Below are positions 35,536-44,865 of a stretch of 64,000 nucleotides of DNA, in pieces. Source of the stretch: Cellulomonas sp. Root485 (lineage in GTDB: Bacteria > Actinomycetota > Actinomycetes > Actinomycetales > Cellulomonadaceae); contig NZ_LMFC01000001.1 in the NCBI RefSeq assembly GCF_001426705.1, positions 1,145,355 through 1,209,354 of the forward strand, in the 5' to 3' direction. The position numbers and the translations under genes were made by a program. The notes below the pieces were generated by a model, which saw only the letters and a list, made by a program, of their open reading frames with translations, made no database searches and was not told the origin of the DNA. Each line of letters opens with the position of its first letter. Within the stretch, counting starts at the first letter, position 1.

Positions 35536-37350
35536 TCAGTCCTGCGCCGGGCCGTCGTAGAGCGCGTCGACCTCGCCCGCGTAGTCCTTCAGCACCTCGT
35601 TGCGACGGATGCTGAGCTTCGGCGTCAGGTAGCCGTTCGCGATGGTGAGGTCCGTGTCGAGGATCCGGTACTTGCGCACCGACTCGGCACGGGACACGGC
35701 CTTGTTGGCCTTCTCGACGGCCTTGTCGAGCGACGCGAGGACGTCGGCGTCCTTGCTCGCCTCCGCCAGGGTCATCTCCGGCTTCCCGTGCGCGGCGAGC
35801 CAGCCCGGCACGCCCTCGGGGTCGAGCGTGATGAGCGCGCCGATGAAGGGCCGCTGGTCGCCGACCACGACCACCTGGCTGACCAGGGGGTGCGCACGGA
35901 TGCGGTCCTCGAGCACGGCGGGCGCGACGTTCTTGCCGCCGGCCGTGACGATGATCTCCTTCTTGCGTCCGGTGATCCGCAGGTAGCCGTCGTCGTCGAG
36001 CGACCCGAGGTCACCGGTCCGGAACCAGCCGTCGTGCACGGCCTCGGCGGTCGCCGCGTCGTTGTTGTGGTAGCCGCGGAACACCTGGACACCCTGGAGC
36101 TCGACCTCGCCGTCGGCGGCGATCCGGACCCCGCTGCCGGGCAGGGGGAGCCCGACGGTGCCGATCTTGGTGCCCCGGCCGGGCCGGTTGACCGTCGCGG
36201 GAGCGGTGGTCTCGGTGAGGCCGTAGCCCTCGAGCACGTTCAGGCCGAGGCCGCGGTAGAAGTGACCGAGGCGCTCACCGAGGGGTGCGCCACCCGAGAC
36301 GGCCCAGCGTGCCTGTCCGCCCAGCGCGTTGCGCAGCTTGTGCAGCACGAGGACGTCCGCCACCTTGTGCTGGAGACGCAGCCACGGGCTCGGTCCGCGC
36401 GGGTTGTCGAGGGCACGCGAGTAGACGATCGAGGTCTTGGCGGCCCGCTGGAAGATCGAGCCCTTGCCGGCGGCGGCGGCCTTCTGCTCCGCGGAGTTGT
36501 AGACCTTCTCGAACACGCGGGGCACCGCGAGGATGAACGTCGGCCGGAACGTGCCGAGGTCCTCGATCAGGGTCACGGTGCTGGGGCTGTGCCCGAGGAC
36601 CGCGCCGGCGGGGATGCACAGCACCTCGATGAACCGCGCGAAGACGTGCGCGAGGGGCATGAAGAGCAGGGTGCGCGCGCCGGGCTCGCTGAACACCTCG
36701 TGCAGGTCGGCGACGGCGTTCACCGTGAGCTCGTAGAAGTTGCCGTGCGTGAGCTCGACGCCCTTGGGACGACCGGTGGTGCCCGACGTGTAGATGATCG
36801 TCGCGACGTCGGTCAACGAGGCCAGCTCCCGCCGACGGGCGATCTCGTCGTCGCCCACCTCGGCGCCGCCGGTGACGAGCGCGTCGATCGCGCCGTCGTC
36901 GATGACCAGCAGCTCGCGCAGGTGGGGCGTGTCGGCGCGGACCTCGTCGACGACAGCCGCGTGCGCGGCGGACTCGACGACCAGCAGCGAGACGTCCGCG
37001 TCGGTGAGGATCCACAGGACCTGCTCGGCCGACGACGTCTCGTAGAGCGGGACGGGCACGGCGCCTGCGGCCCAGACGGCCCAGTCGAGCAGGGACCACT
37101 CGTAGCGGGTCCGCGACATGATGCCGACGCGGTCCCCGGCCTGCACGCCGCGCGCGACCAGGCCCTTGGCGACCGCCACGACCTCCGCGTCGAACTCGCG
37201 CGCGGTCAGGGGGATCCAGGGCCCGTCCTGCTGCGACTTGTGCTCGACGAGCACTCCGTCGGGCGTGGTGGCGACGCGCTCGGCGAACAGGTCGTTGAGG
37301 TTCTTCGAGGGATCGACCTCGACGCGCAACGGGAGGTGGAACTCGTCCAT
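35536..37350 (-). CDS. Long-chain fatty acid-CoA ligase (FadD15-like)
   Basis: Activates long-chain fatty acids with ATP and CoA. 604 residues. AMP-binding motif TIIYTSGTTGRPKGVELTHGN (P-loop), the A5 EGYGLTETTAP, and A8 ITGRKKEIIVTAGGKNVAPA with the catalytic lysine near the C-terminus (TPKLSIRRNEVLKDY). N-terminus MDEFHLPLRVEV. ATG at 37350 has a GGAG five bases upstream. Positional counterpart of M. tuberculosis fadD15 (Rv2187), from memory. Confidence 0.93.
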   Translation of the reverse strand: MDEFHLPLRVEVDPSKNLNDLFAERVATTPDGVLVEHKSQQDGPWIPLTAREFDAEVVAVAKGLVARGVQAGDRVGIMSRTRYEWSLLDWAVWAAGAVPVPLYETSSAEQVLWILTDADVSLLVVESAAHAAVVDEVRADTPHLRELLVIDDGAIDALVTGGAEVGDDEIARRRELASLTDVATIIYTSGTTGRPKGVELTHGNFYELTVNAVADLHEVFSEPGARTLLFMPLAHVFARFIEVLCIPAGAVLGHSPSTVTLIEDLGTFRPTFILAVPRVFEKVYNSAEQKAAAAGKGSIFQRAAKTSIVYSRALDNPRGPSPWLRLQHKVADVLVLHKLRNALGGQARWAVSGGAPLGERLGHFYRGLGLNVLEGYGLTETTAPATVNRPGRGTKIGTVGLPLPGSGVRIAADGEVELQGVQVFRGYHNNDAATAEAVHDGWFRTGDLGSLDDDGYLRITGRKKEIIVTAGGKNVAPAVLEDRIRAHPLVSQVVVVGDQRPFIGALITLDPEGVPGWLAAHGKPEMTLAEASKDADVLASLDKAVEKANKAVSRAESVRKYRILDTDLTIANGYLTPKLSIRRNEVLKDYAGEVDALYDGPAQD

Positions 37351-37386
37351 GCTGGCTCCAGTGACAGAGGGGCGAAGTGTGCCCTG

Positions 37387-37392
37387 AGGATA
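37387..37392 (-). promoter_or_regulatory. Candidate -10 TATCCT for the acyl-CoA ligase
   Basis: TATCCT on the minus strand, 36 bases before the ATG, leaving room for a ribosome site. Confidence 0.4.
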
Positions 37393-37494
37393 CGGGACGT
37401 GTGGCCCGACGCCGGGAGCACCCGAATGGGTCCGCTCTGCGGCGGACAGGTGGCGGCGTCGCCGGGCGTGTGAGCCCGGGGCCGCGCAGGCGGA

Positions 37495-37500
37495 TAGCGT
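37495..37500 (+). promoter_or_regulatory. Candidate -10 TAGCGT for glk
   Basis: TAGCGT 59 bases before the ATG; the leader carries GTAGGAG as a ribosome site. Confidence 0.4.
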
Positions 37501-37559
37501 GGGAGCCCGCACCGAACGGTAGCGAGCACGGGTACGAGCGCGTAGGAGCACACACGAAC

Positions 37560-38507
37560 ATGCACGCCATCGGTGTGGACATCGGCGGGACGAAGATCGC
37601 GGCGGGCGTCGTCGACGAGGACGGCACGATCCTTGCCCAGACGCGCCGCGACACGTCGCCCGACGACGTCGCGGGCATCGACAAGGCGATCGCCGAGGTC
37701 TACCTGGAGCTCAGCGGGTCCTACGAGGTCGGGGCCGTCGGCGTGGCCGCGGCGGGGTTCGTCTCCGCGGACCGGTCCTCGGTGCTCTTCGCCCCGAACA
37801 TCGCGTGGCGCGACTACCCGCTGCGGCAGAAGGTCCAGGCGATCCTCGGGGACGACGACGTCGTGATCGTCGTCGAGAACGACGCCAACGCGGCCGGCTG
37901 GGCCGAGTTCCAGTTCGGGGCGGCGCGCGACGTCGACGACATGCTCATGCTCACGGTGGGCACCGGGCTCGGCGGCGCGATCGTGTCCAACGGGAAGCTC
38001 GTGCGCGGGGCGTGGGGCGTTGCCGCCGAGGTCGGGCACATGCGCGTGGTCCCCGGCGGGCACTACTGCGGGTGCGGGCACGAGGGCTGCTGGGAGCAGT
38101 ACGCCTCGGGCAGCGCACTGGTCCGGGACGCCCAGGCGACCGTGATCATCCACCCGGAGCGCGCGACGCGGCTGCTCGAGCTGGCCGGCGGCAACGCCGA
38201 GAAGCTGACCGGCCCGCAGGTCACGCAGGCCGCACAGGAGGGCGACCCGCTCGCCGTCGAGCTGCTCACGGAGCTCGGTCGGTGGGTCGGCGAAGGCGCC
38301 GCCTCGGCCGCGGCGCTCCTCGACCCTGCGCTGATCGTCGTCGGCGGCGGCGTGGCGGACGCGGGGGACCTGCTCCTGGCACCGGCTCGTAAGAGCTTCG
38401 CCGAGCAGCTCTCGGGCCGGGGCCACCGGCCGGAGGCAGCGATCGTCGTGGCGTCGATGGGCAACGACGCGGGCCTGGTCGGCGCGGCCGACCTCGCACG
38501 CGGCTGA
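37560..38507 (+). CDS. glk: ROK-family glucokinase
   Basis: Phosphorylates glucose. 315 residues. ATP/Mg site MHAIGVDIGGTKIAAGVVDEDG, substrate residues in VVIVVENDANAAGWAEF and EVGHMRVVPGG, and the ROK zinc motif HYCGCGHEGCWEQYASG. No HTH, so it is a kinase rather than a ROK repressor. ATG 13 bases after AGGAG. Divergent from the fatty acid-CoA ligase. Confidence 0.93.
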   Translation: MHAIGVDIGGTKIAAGVVDEDGTILAQTRRDTSPDDVAGIDKAIAEVYLELSGSYEVGAVGVAAAGFVSADRSSVLFAPNIAWRDYPLRQKVQAILGDDDVVIVVENDANAAGWAEFQFGAARDVDDMLMLTVGTGLGGAIVSNGKLVRGAWGVAAEVGHMRVVPGGHYCGCGHEGCWEQYASGSALVRDAQATVIIHPERATRLLELAGGNAEKLTGPQVTQAAQEGDPLAVELLTELGRWVGEGAASAAALLDPALIVVGGGVADAGDLLLAPARKSFAEQLSGRGHRPEAAIVVASMGNDAGLVGAADLARG

Positions 38508-38543
38508 CGACGGGGTGCCGAACACGACGGGCGCCTGCGCCGG

Positions 38544-39182
38544 TCAGACCACCGCACCGGTGTCGTCATCGTCGGGGTCCCGACGGTGCGGCATCCGCCA
38601 CAGCAGCACACCGACGCCGACCACGAAGAGCGCCGCGGCCGCCTGCACGAGGGCCGGGGGAGCATCACGCCAGACGACGAGCACGATCAGCAGGAAGATG
38701 GGCACGCCCGCGGCCGCGCACCACGCCATCGTGAGCAACGGGTCGCCACCGAGGACAGGACCCGGGTCGGGCGGCACGAAGTGCTCCTCCGCGTCGATGC
38801 TCGCCTCGGCGTCGTCGATCTGCGAGGTGCCGTCCCAGTCCCGGCCGCTCAGCTCCGGCGACGCGTCCGCGGCGGGCCGCACGACGCGGCGGTCGGCGAC
38901 CCAGGGCGCGACGGGGAACGACAGTCCCGACGCCTGCTCCGTGCTCGCACCCGCGGGCGGGACGCTCTCCGGCTCCGGGGACGGCTCGGCGCCGTCGTAC
39001 CCGTCGAGCTCGCCGAGCTCGGCGACGATCGCGGCCCACACCTCGTCGTCGGTGGGCTCCGAGGGTGCGGCATGATCGGGCAGCCCGTCGGGCAGGTCCT
39101 CGGCCGCGTCAGGCGAGGACGGCGGGACGTCCGCGCCGGTCGGCTGGACGCCGTCGTCGGGGTCGTCAGGGCGGGGTGCCAT
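38544..39182 (-). CDS. Acidic membrane protein, actinobacteria-specific, unknown function
   Basis: 212 residues. A long disordered acidic N-terminal region (many Asp, Glu, Pro, Ser; to about 135), then VPPDPGPVLGGDPLLTMAW and two membrane helices (AGVPIFLLIVLVVW and LVQAAAALFVVGVGVLLW), ending in a basic-to-acidic tail. The PPDPGPVLGGDPLLTMAW stretch recurs in actinobacterial proteins upstream of plsC, as far as I recall. No known function. ATG lies six bases after TAGAGT. Confidence 0.8.
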   Translation of the reverse strand: MAPRPDDPDDGVQPTGADVPPSSPDAAEDLPDGLPDHAAPSEPTDDEVWAAIVAELGELDGYDGAEPSPEPESVPPAGASTEQASGLSFPVAPWVADRRVVRPAADASPELSGRDWDGTSQIDDAEASIDAEEHFVPPDPGPVLGGDPLLTMAWCAAAGVPIFLLIVLVVWRDAPPALVQAAAALFVVGVGVLLWRMPHRRDPDDDDTGAVV

Positions 39183-39188
39183 AAGAGC

Positions 39189-39194
39189 ACTCTA
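39189..39194 (-). promoter_or_regulatory. -10 element TAGAGT within a palindrome, leaderless promoter
   Basis: ACTCTAGAGT (39189-39198) is a perfect palindrome. Its minus-strand TAGAGT ends six bases before the ATG at 39182; the plus-strand TAGAGT at 39193-39198 would point towards plsC. Confidence 0.5.
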
Positions 39195-39304
39195 GAGTCG
39201 GACCGAGCAGTCGGGGTGGTTCGCGCTCGGCCCAGGTGTGCCGCAAGGTGTCGTCGGGAGCGAGCGCCGGGCTCGGGTGGACGGACAGTCCGTGTGTCGG
39301 GTCG

Positions 39305-39310
39305 AGAGGT
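39305..39310 (+). promoter_or_regulatory. Shine-Dalgarno deciding the TTG start of plsC-like gene
   Basis: AGAGGT lies six bases before TTG at 39317. Confidence 0.65.
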
Positions 39311-39316
39311 GAGCCG

Positions 39317-40117
39317 TTGTTCTACTGGTTGATGAAGCGGGTGTTCGTGGGCCCGCTGCTGCACCTGGTCTACCGGCCGTGGGTGCGCGGCGCCGAGAAC
39401 GTGCCGGAGGAGGGTGCCGCGATCCTGGCGAGCAACCACCTCGCGGTGATCGACTCGTTCTTCCTGCCCCTGGTCCTCGACCGTGAGCTCGTGTTCATCG
39501 GCAAGCAGGAGTACTTCACCGGTGCAGGGATCAAGGGCCGGCTCACCGCGGGGTTCATGCGCGGCGTCGGCACCATCCCCGTCGACCGTGGGGGCGGCAA
39601 GGCCAGCGAGGCCGCGCTGCGCACCGGTCTGCGCCGCCTGGCGGACGGGGACCTCTTCGGCATCTACCCGGAGGGCACGCGCAGCCCCGACGGGCGGCTG
39701 TACCGCGGCAAGACGGGCATCGCGCGTCTGGCTCTGGAGTCCGGCGCCCCGGTGATCCCGGTCGCGATGGTCGGCACCGACGAGGCGCAGCCTCCCGGTC
39801 GACGGATCCCGAAGGTCATGCGGATCGGCGTCGTCATCGGAGAGCCGCTCGACTTCAGCCGCTACCAGGGCATGGAGAACGACCGGTTCATCCTGCGGTC
39901 GGTGACCGACGAGATCATGTACGCGGTGATGAGCCTGTCCGGCCAGGAGTACGTCGACGTCTACGCGGCGACGCAGAAGGCCCGCATCGCGACCGGTCAC
40001 CCGGCCGTCGCGGGCGACGCGGCCGACCACCTGCCGGCCGCACCGGGCGGTCGTCCCGTGCCCGACGTCCAGGTGCCGGTACCGCCGCAGGACGAGAGCG
40101 GGACGTCAGTAGGATGA
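39317..40117 (+). CDS. 1-acyl-glycerol-3-phosphate acyltransferase (PlsC-like)
   Basis: 266 residues. The catalytic NHxxxxD in ASNHLAVIDSFFLPL, the substrate motif FGIYPEGTRSPDGRLYRGKTGIARLAL and VIPVAMVGTDEA are canonical. Transfers an acyl group to lysophosphatidate in phospholipid synthesis. Begins LFYWLMKRVFVGP, with TTG at 39317 preceded by AGAGGT. A charged, Pro-rich tail follows about residue 215. Positional counterpart of Rv2182c. Confidence 0.9.
   Translation: MFYWLMKRVFVGPLLHLVYRPWVRGAENVPEEGAAILASNHLAVIDSFFLPLVLDRELVFIGKQEYFTGAGIKGRLTAGFMRGVGTIPVDRGGGKASEAALRTGLRRLADGDLFGIYPEGTRSPDGRLYRGKTGIARLALESGAPVIPVAMVGTDEAQPPGRRIPKVMRIGVVIGEPLDFSRYQGMENDRFILRSVTDEIMYAVMSLSGQEYVDVYAATQKARIATGHPAVAGDAADHLPAAPGGRPVPDVQVPVPPQDESGTSVG
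40110..40115 (+). promoter_or_regulatory. Candidate -10 TAGGAT for pfp
   Basis: TAGGAT overlaps the preceding stop, 82 bases before the pfp ATG; a GAGAGGTG ribosome site stands in the leader. Confidence 0.4.
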
Positions 40118-40196
40118 CGCGGTCGGCCTCAGCGCCGACATCGTGGCGCGCCGCCGATGCGTGCGCGCCGAAGGTTGTCTACGAGAGGTGTGTCTC

Positions 40197-41417
40197 ATGT
40201 CGGTTCGTCGCGTCGCCCTCCTGACCGCAGGTGGCTTCGCCCCGTGCCTGTCGTCCGCCGTCGGCGGGCTCATCGAGCGGTACACGGAGATCGCTCCCGA
40301 CATCGAGATCATCGCGTACCAGCACGGCTACTACGGCCTGCTGCGTGGCGACAAGATCGTCGTCGACGCCGAGACCCGCGCGAAGGCCGGCATCCTGCAC
40401 AAGTTCGGCGGCTCGCCCATCGGCAACTCGCGCGTCAAGCTCACCAACGCGAAGGACTGCGTCAAGCGCGGCCTCGTCCAGGAGGGTCAGGACCCGCTGC
40501 AGGTGGCCGCCGAGCAGCTCAAGGCCGACGGCGTCGACGTGCTGCACACCATCGGTGGCGACGACACGAACACGACGGCCGCGGACCTCGCCGCCTACCT
40601 GCACGAGAACGGCTACGACCTGACGGTCGTCGGCCTGCCCAAGACGATCGACAACGACGTGGTGCCCATCAAGCAGTCCCTGGGCGCGTGGACCGCCGCC
40701 GAGGAGGCCGCCGGGTTCGCCGCGAACATCATCGGCGAGCACCGGTCCGGCCCGCGCATGCTGATCGTGCACGAGGTCATGGGCCGGCACTGCGGGTGGC
40801 TCACGGCAGCCGCAGCGGCGGAGTACCGCAAGTGGCTCGACACGCAGGAGTGGGTCCCGGGGATCGGTCTCACGCGCGAGCGCTGGGACATCCACGCCGT
40901 CTTCGTGCCCGAGCTCGCGCTCGACATCGACGCCGAGGCGGCGCGCCTCAAGGCGATCATGGACGAGCAGGGCAACGTCAACATCTTCTTGTCCGAGGGC
41001 GCCGGCATGCACGAGATCGTCGAGCAGCTCGAGGCCGCCGGCACGCCCGTCGAGCGCGACCCGTTCGGGCACGTGAAGCTCGACACCGTGAACCCGGGGC
41101 AGTGGTTCGCCAAGCAGTTCGGCGAGAAGCTGGGCGCCGAGAAGACGATGGTGCAGAAGTCCGGGTACTACTCGCGCGCCGCGGCCGCGAACGCCGAGGA
41201 CCTGCGGCTCATCAAGTCGATGACCGACCTCGCCGTCGACTCCGCCCTGCGCGGCGAGTCGGGCGTCATCGGTCACGACGAGGAGCAGGGCGACGTGCTG
41301 CGTGCCATCGAGTTCCCGCGGATCGCGGGCGGCAAGGCGTTCGACGTCTCGCAGCCGTGGTTCGGCGCGCTCCTGGCGGACATCGGTCAGCCCCTGGTCC
41401 CTGCGAGCCACTCATGA
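40197..41417 (+). CDS. pfp: 6-phosphofructokinase, pyrophosphate-dependent type
   Basis: 406 residues. Catalyses phosphorylation of fructose 6-phosphate. The diagnostic GGDDTN has Asp in place of the ATP-enzyme Gly (GGDGS), and PKTIDNDV has the lysine and aspartates of PPi-PFK, so PPi rather than ATP is the likely phosphate donor, making the step reversible. Substrate motif MGRHCGWL and the VNPGQWFAKQFGEKL stretch are intact. Overlaps aroG by four bases (ATGA), coupling glycolysis with the first step of the shikimate pathway. Confidence 0.93.
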   Translation: MSVRRVALLTAGGFAPCLSSAVGGLIERYTEIAPDIEIIAYQHGYYGLLRGDKIVVDAETRAKAGILHKFGGSPIGNSRVKLTNAKDCVKRGLVQEGQDPLQVAAEQLKADGVDVLHTIGGDDTNTTAADLAAYLHENGYDLTVVGLPKTIDNDVVPIKQSLGAWTAAEEAAGFAANIIGEHRSGPRMLIVHEVMGRHCGWLTAAAAAEYRKWLDTQEWVPGIGLTRERWDIHAVFVPELALDIDAEAARLKAIMDEQGNVNIFLSEGAGMHEIVEQLEAAGTPVERDPFGHVKLDTVNPGQWFAKQFGEKLGAEKTMVQKSGYYSRAAAANAEDLRLIKSMTDLAVDSALRGESGVIGHDEEQGDVLRAIEFPRIAGGKAFDVSQPWFGALLADIGQPLVPASHS

Positions 41418-42766
41418 GCGTCGAGCCGGACCCGCAGGTCGTCGCCGGCCTGGACGCCTGGCGGTCGATGGGGGCGCTCCAGCAGCCCCAGTGGCCGGAC
41501 GCGACCGCGCTCGACGCCGTGACGTCGAAGCTGTCCACGCTCCCGCCGCTCGTGTTCGCCGGCGAGGCCGACCACCTGCGCGCGCAGCTCGCCGCGGCCG
41601 GTCGGGGTGAGGCGTTCCTGCTCCAGGGCGGGGACTGTGCGGAGACGTTCAGCACCGCGACGGCGGACAACATCCGCAACAAGATCAAGACGATCCTGCA
41701 GATGGCCGTCGTGCTGACCTACGGCGCGAGCCTGCCTGTGATCAAGATGGGCCGCATGGCCGGGCAGTACGCCAAGCCCCGCAGCTCGGACACCGAGACC
41801 CGCGACGGCGTGACGTTGCCTGCGTTCCGCGGCGACATCATCAACGACTACGAGTTCACCACCGAGGCCCGGACGCCGGACCCGCAGCGGCTGCTCGAGG
41901 CGTACCACACGTCCGCCTCGACGCTGAACCTCATCCGGGCGTTCACCACGGGCGGCTTCGCGTCGCTCCTTCGGGTGCACGAGTGGAACCGCGGCTTCAT
42001 GGCCAACCCGTCGTACTCGCGCTACGAGGAGATCGCGGCCGAGATCGACCGGGCCATCCGCTTCATGGCGGCGTGCGGCGCCGACTTCGACGCGCTGCGG
42101 TCAGTCGACTTCTTCTCGAGCCACGAGGGTCTGCTGCTCGACTACGAGCGCCCGCTGACCCGCATCGACTCGCGCACGGGGCTGCCATACGACTGCTCGG
42201 CGCACTTCGTGTGGATCGGTGAGCGCACGCGTCAGCTCGGCGGGGCGCACGTCGACTACTTCTCGCGCGTCCAGAACCCGCTCGGCATCAAGCTGGGGCC
42301 GACGACGTCGGGCGACGACGCGCTCGCGCTCATCGACAAGCTGAACCCGCAGGGCGAGGCCGGCCGCATCACGTTCATCACCCGCATGGGCGCCGGCAAG
42401 GTCCGCGACCTGCTGCCCGCGCTCGTCGAGAAGGTGACCGCGGACGGCCGGCCCGTCACGTGGGTGTGCGACCCGATGCACGGCAACGGGATCACGTCGG
42501 CGTCCGGCTACAAGACGCGACGGTTCTCCGACGTGATGGACGAGGTCGCCGGCTTCTTCGAGGTGCACCGCGGGCTGGGCACCGTCCCGGGCGGACTGCA
42601 CATCGAGCTCACGGGCGACGACGTCACCGAGGTGCTGGGCGGGTCCGAGGAGATCGACGACGAGGGCCTGGCGCGACGGTACGAGACGCTCGTCGACCCG
42701 CGCCTGAACCACCAGCAGTCGCTGGAGATGGCGTTCCAGGTCGTGGAGCTGCTCCGCGCGTCCTGA
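41414..42766 (+). CDS. aroG: 3-deoxy-7-phosphoheptulonate synthase, class II
   Basis: Condenses PEP and erythrose 4-phosphate. 450 residues, the plant/actinobacterial type II enzyme. Motifs: LLQGGDCAETF, PVIKMGRMAGQYAKPRS, FFSSHEGLLLDYE, FVWIGERTRQLGGAHVDY and CDPMHGNG hold the metal and PEP ligands (Cys, His, Glu, Asp). In M. tuberculosis (Rv2178c) the enzyme is feedback-inhibited by aromatic amino acids through insertion segments; whether those are kept here was not checked. Followed by a bidirectional terminator. Confidence 0.95.
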   Translation: MSVEPDPQVVAGLDAWRSMGALQQPQWPDATALDAVTSKLSTLPPLVFAGEADHLRAQLAAAGRGEAFLLQGGDCAETFSTATADNIRNKIKTILQMAVVLTYGASLPVIKMGRMAGQYAKPRSSDTETRDGVTLPAFRGDIINDYEFTTEARTPDPQRLLEAYHTSASTLNLIRAFTTGGFASLLRVHEWNRGFMANPSYSRYEEIAAEIDRAIRFMAACGADFDALRSVDFFSSHEGLLLDYERPLTRIDSRTGLPYDCSAHFVWIGERTRQLGGAHVDYFSRVQNPLGIKLGPTTSGDDALALIDKLNPQGEAGRITFITRMGAGKVRDLLPALVEKVTADGRPVTWVCDPMHGNGITSASGYKTRRFSDVMDEVAGFFEVHRGLGTVPGGLHIELTGDDVTEVLGGSEEIDDEGLARRYETLVDPRLNHQQSLEMAFQVVELLRAS

Positions 42767-42777
42767 CGACTGACGAC

Positions 42778-42817
42778 GGCCGCCGCCCTGGTCCGCTCAC
42801 GCGGGCGGGGCGGCGGC
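42778..42817. terminator. Bidirectional hairpin terminator between aroG and the PASTA kinase
   Basis: GCCGCCGCCC and GGGCGGCGGC (42808-42817) form the stem. The loop itself has a GTCCGC/GCGGGC pairing. Convergent stops at 42766 and 42822. Confidence 0.7.
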
Positions 42818-42821
42818 GCTG

Positions 42822-44858
42822 TCAGAAGACGTTGATGACGATCGTGCTGCCCCGGGGGGCCGTCTTGCCCTCGCCGCCCTCGGGCTTCTGTGAGTAGACG
42901 ATGTTGAGCGGCGAGATCCCCTGCGGGTGCTCGACCTTCACGATGAATCCCGCAGCCTGCAGGGCGGCTTCTGCCGTCTTGACGTTCTGGCCGTAGGTGC
43001 TGGGCAGGGGGAGCATCTCCGGGCCCTTGGAGACGTTGACCGCGATCGTGTCGCCGCGGTGTCCCTCCGCGCCCGCGACAGGACTCTGGTCGATGATCAG
43101 GCCGGCGGCGACGGTGTCGCTGAAGACCTCGGTCGGTGCGAGCGTGAGGTTGTCCGGCTCCAGCTGACCGGTGGCGTCCTCGAGCGTCGTCCCGACGACG
43201 GACGTGATCGTGACGGGCTCCGGGCCCTTCGAGACCGTGAGCCTGACCTCGGTGTCCCGGATCGTCTGGTTCCCGGGCTCGGCGGGGGTGCCGTCGGGGA
43301 GCGTCGCGCTGATGATCCTGGTGTTCCCCACCGTGTCGCTGTACTCGGGCTCGGCATAGGTGGCCGTGAGCCCGGCGGCGACGAGCGTGGCCTCGGCGTC
43401 GGCCTGGACCGCGCCGACGACCCCCTCGGGGAACGCCACGTAGTCGGGGCCCTTGGAGATCGTGAACGCGACGGTGCCGTCCTTGCGGATGCGGTCACGC
43501 TGGCCGGGGTCCGTCGCGAAGACCTCGCCGATGGGTGCCTCGCCGTCGAACGCGGAGGACGGGTCGGCGCCGAGCCCGGCGCGCGCGAGGATCGCCGTCG
43601 CCTCCGCCTCGGTCTGACCGATGATCGTCGGGACGGTCGTGTAGGCGCCCGGTCCGATCTGCTGGTACCACCAGATGCCGCCGCCGACGAGCGCGGCCAG
43701 CAGGGCGAGCAGGACGATCCAGCGGGCGCGGTGGCGCCGCCGCGGGGGCTCGGCGGGGGGAGTGGTCAGTACCTCCACACCGACGCCGAGGCCGATGGGC
43801 AGGGCGACCGTCGTGCCCCGGGCGTCTCCGGTCTCGATGAGGGTGGTCTCGTCGCCGTCGCTCGCCGACTCGTCGTCGCCCGACGCGTCGATGTCGTCGT
43901 CCGACTCGTCGGCGTCCGCGTCCAGGTCGGTCTCGGCCGGGTCGGTGGCCGCGGGGAGCACGATCGACGGGGTGACGGAGGCGTGACGTGCCAGCGTCTC
44001 GTCGTCCAGCGCTGCGCGGGTGCGACGCAGCAGGGCGAGGGCGGCCGCGGCGTCGACCGGGCGGTCCTCCGGGTCCCGCGCGGCGAGGGCGCGCACGGCG
44101 TCGTCGATCTCGATGGGGAGCCAGTCGACCAGCTCCGAGGGCGCCGGGACGTCGTTGTTGACGTGCTGGAACGCGACCTGGATGGGGGTCTCGCCCGTGA
44201 AGGGCTGCCTCCCGGTGAGCATCTCGTAGAGCAGGATCCCGCTGGCGTAGACGTCGGTGCGCGCGTCGCTGAGCCCGCGGACGACGAGCTCCGGCGCCAG
44301 GTAGGCGACCGTGCCGAGCACGGTGCCCGTCGTCGTCGAGGTGACCTCGGTGACCGCGCGCGCCAGCCCGAAGTCGGCGAGCTTCACGCGTCCGTCGGTG
44401 GCGAGCAGGACGTTCTCGGGCTTGATGTCCCGGTGCACCAGTCCGACGCGGTGCGCGGCCGCCAGCGCGTCCAGCACGCTCTCGCCGATGCGCAGCGCGT
44501 CACCGACCGTCAGCGCGCCGCGCTCGCCGATGTGCCGTCGCAGGTTGCACCCGTCGATGTACTCCATCGTCAGGTAGCTGGTCTCGCCGTCGACGCCCTG
44601 GTCGTACACGCCGACGAGGCCAGGATGCGTGAGCCGGGCGGCCGTGCGGGCCTCGCGCCGGAACCGGGCCACGAAGTCGGAGCCGGACGTGCCCTCGGCG
44701 AGGTGGGCGTGCATCACCTTCAGCGCTACGTCCCGGTCCAGGCGCCGGTCGACGGCCAGGTACACGGTGGCCATGCCGCCGCGGGCGATGCGGGACACGA
44801 CCTCGTACCGGCTGTCGACCAGGCGGCCGACGAACGGATCGGTGATGGTGGCTCCCAC
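42822..44858 (-). CDS. Ser/Thr protein kinase with four PASTA domains (PknL-like)
   Basis: 678 residues. Cytoplasmic kinase domain to about 280: IARGGMATVYLAV, catalytic Lys in VALKVMHAH, HRDIKPENVLL, ADFGLARA and an activation loop with several Thr. Then an acidic linker, one membrane helix (RWIVLLALLAALVGGGIWW), and four extracytoplasmic PASTA domains (TVPTIIGQTEAEATAIL..., each ending VSKGP-like). PASTA binds muropeptides. Position next to aroG, Rv2175c and idsA makes it the PknL orthologue; corynebacterial PknL also has PASTA. GTG start follows TAGACT by seven bases. Confidence 0.93.
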   Translation of the reverse strand: MGATITDPFVGRLVDSRYEVVSRIARGGMATVYLAVDRRLDRDVALKVMHAHLAEGTSGSDFVARFRREARTAARLTHPGLVGVYDQGVDGETSYLTMEYIDGCNLRRHIGERGALTVGDALRIGESVLDALAAAHRVGLVHRDIKPENVLLATDGRVKLADFGLARAVTEVTSTTTGTVLGTVAYLAPELVVRGLSDARTDVYASGILLYEMLTGRQPFTGETPIQVAFQHVNNDVPAPSELVDWLPIEIDDAVRALAARDPEDRPVDAAAALALLRRTRAALDDETLARHASVTPSIVLPAATDPAETDLDADADESDDDIDASGDDESASDGDETTLIETGDARGTTVALPIGLGVGVEVLTTPPAEPPRRRHRARWIVLLALLAALVGGGIWWYQQIGPGAYTTVPTIIGQTEAEATAILARAGLGADPSSAFDGEAPIGEVFATDPGQRDRIRKDGTVAFTISKGPDYVAFPEGVVGAVQADAEATLVAAGLTATYAEPEYSDTVGNTRIISATLPDGTPAEPGNQTIRDTEVRLTVSKGPEPVTITSVVGTTLEDATGQLEPDNLTLAPTEVFSDTVAAGLIIDQSPVAGAEGHRGDTIAVNVSKGPEMLPLPSTYGQNVKTAEAALQAAGFIVKVEHPQGISPLNIVYSQKPEGGEGKTAPRGSTIVINVF

Positions 44859-44865
44859 GCCAGGG

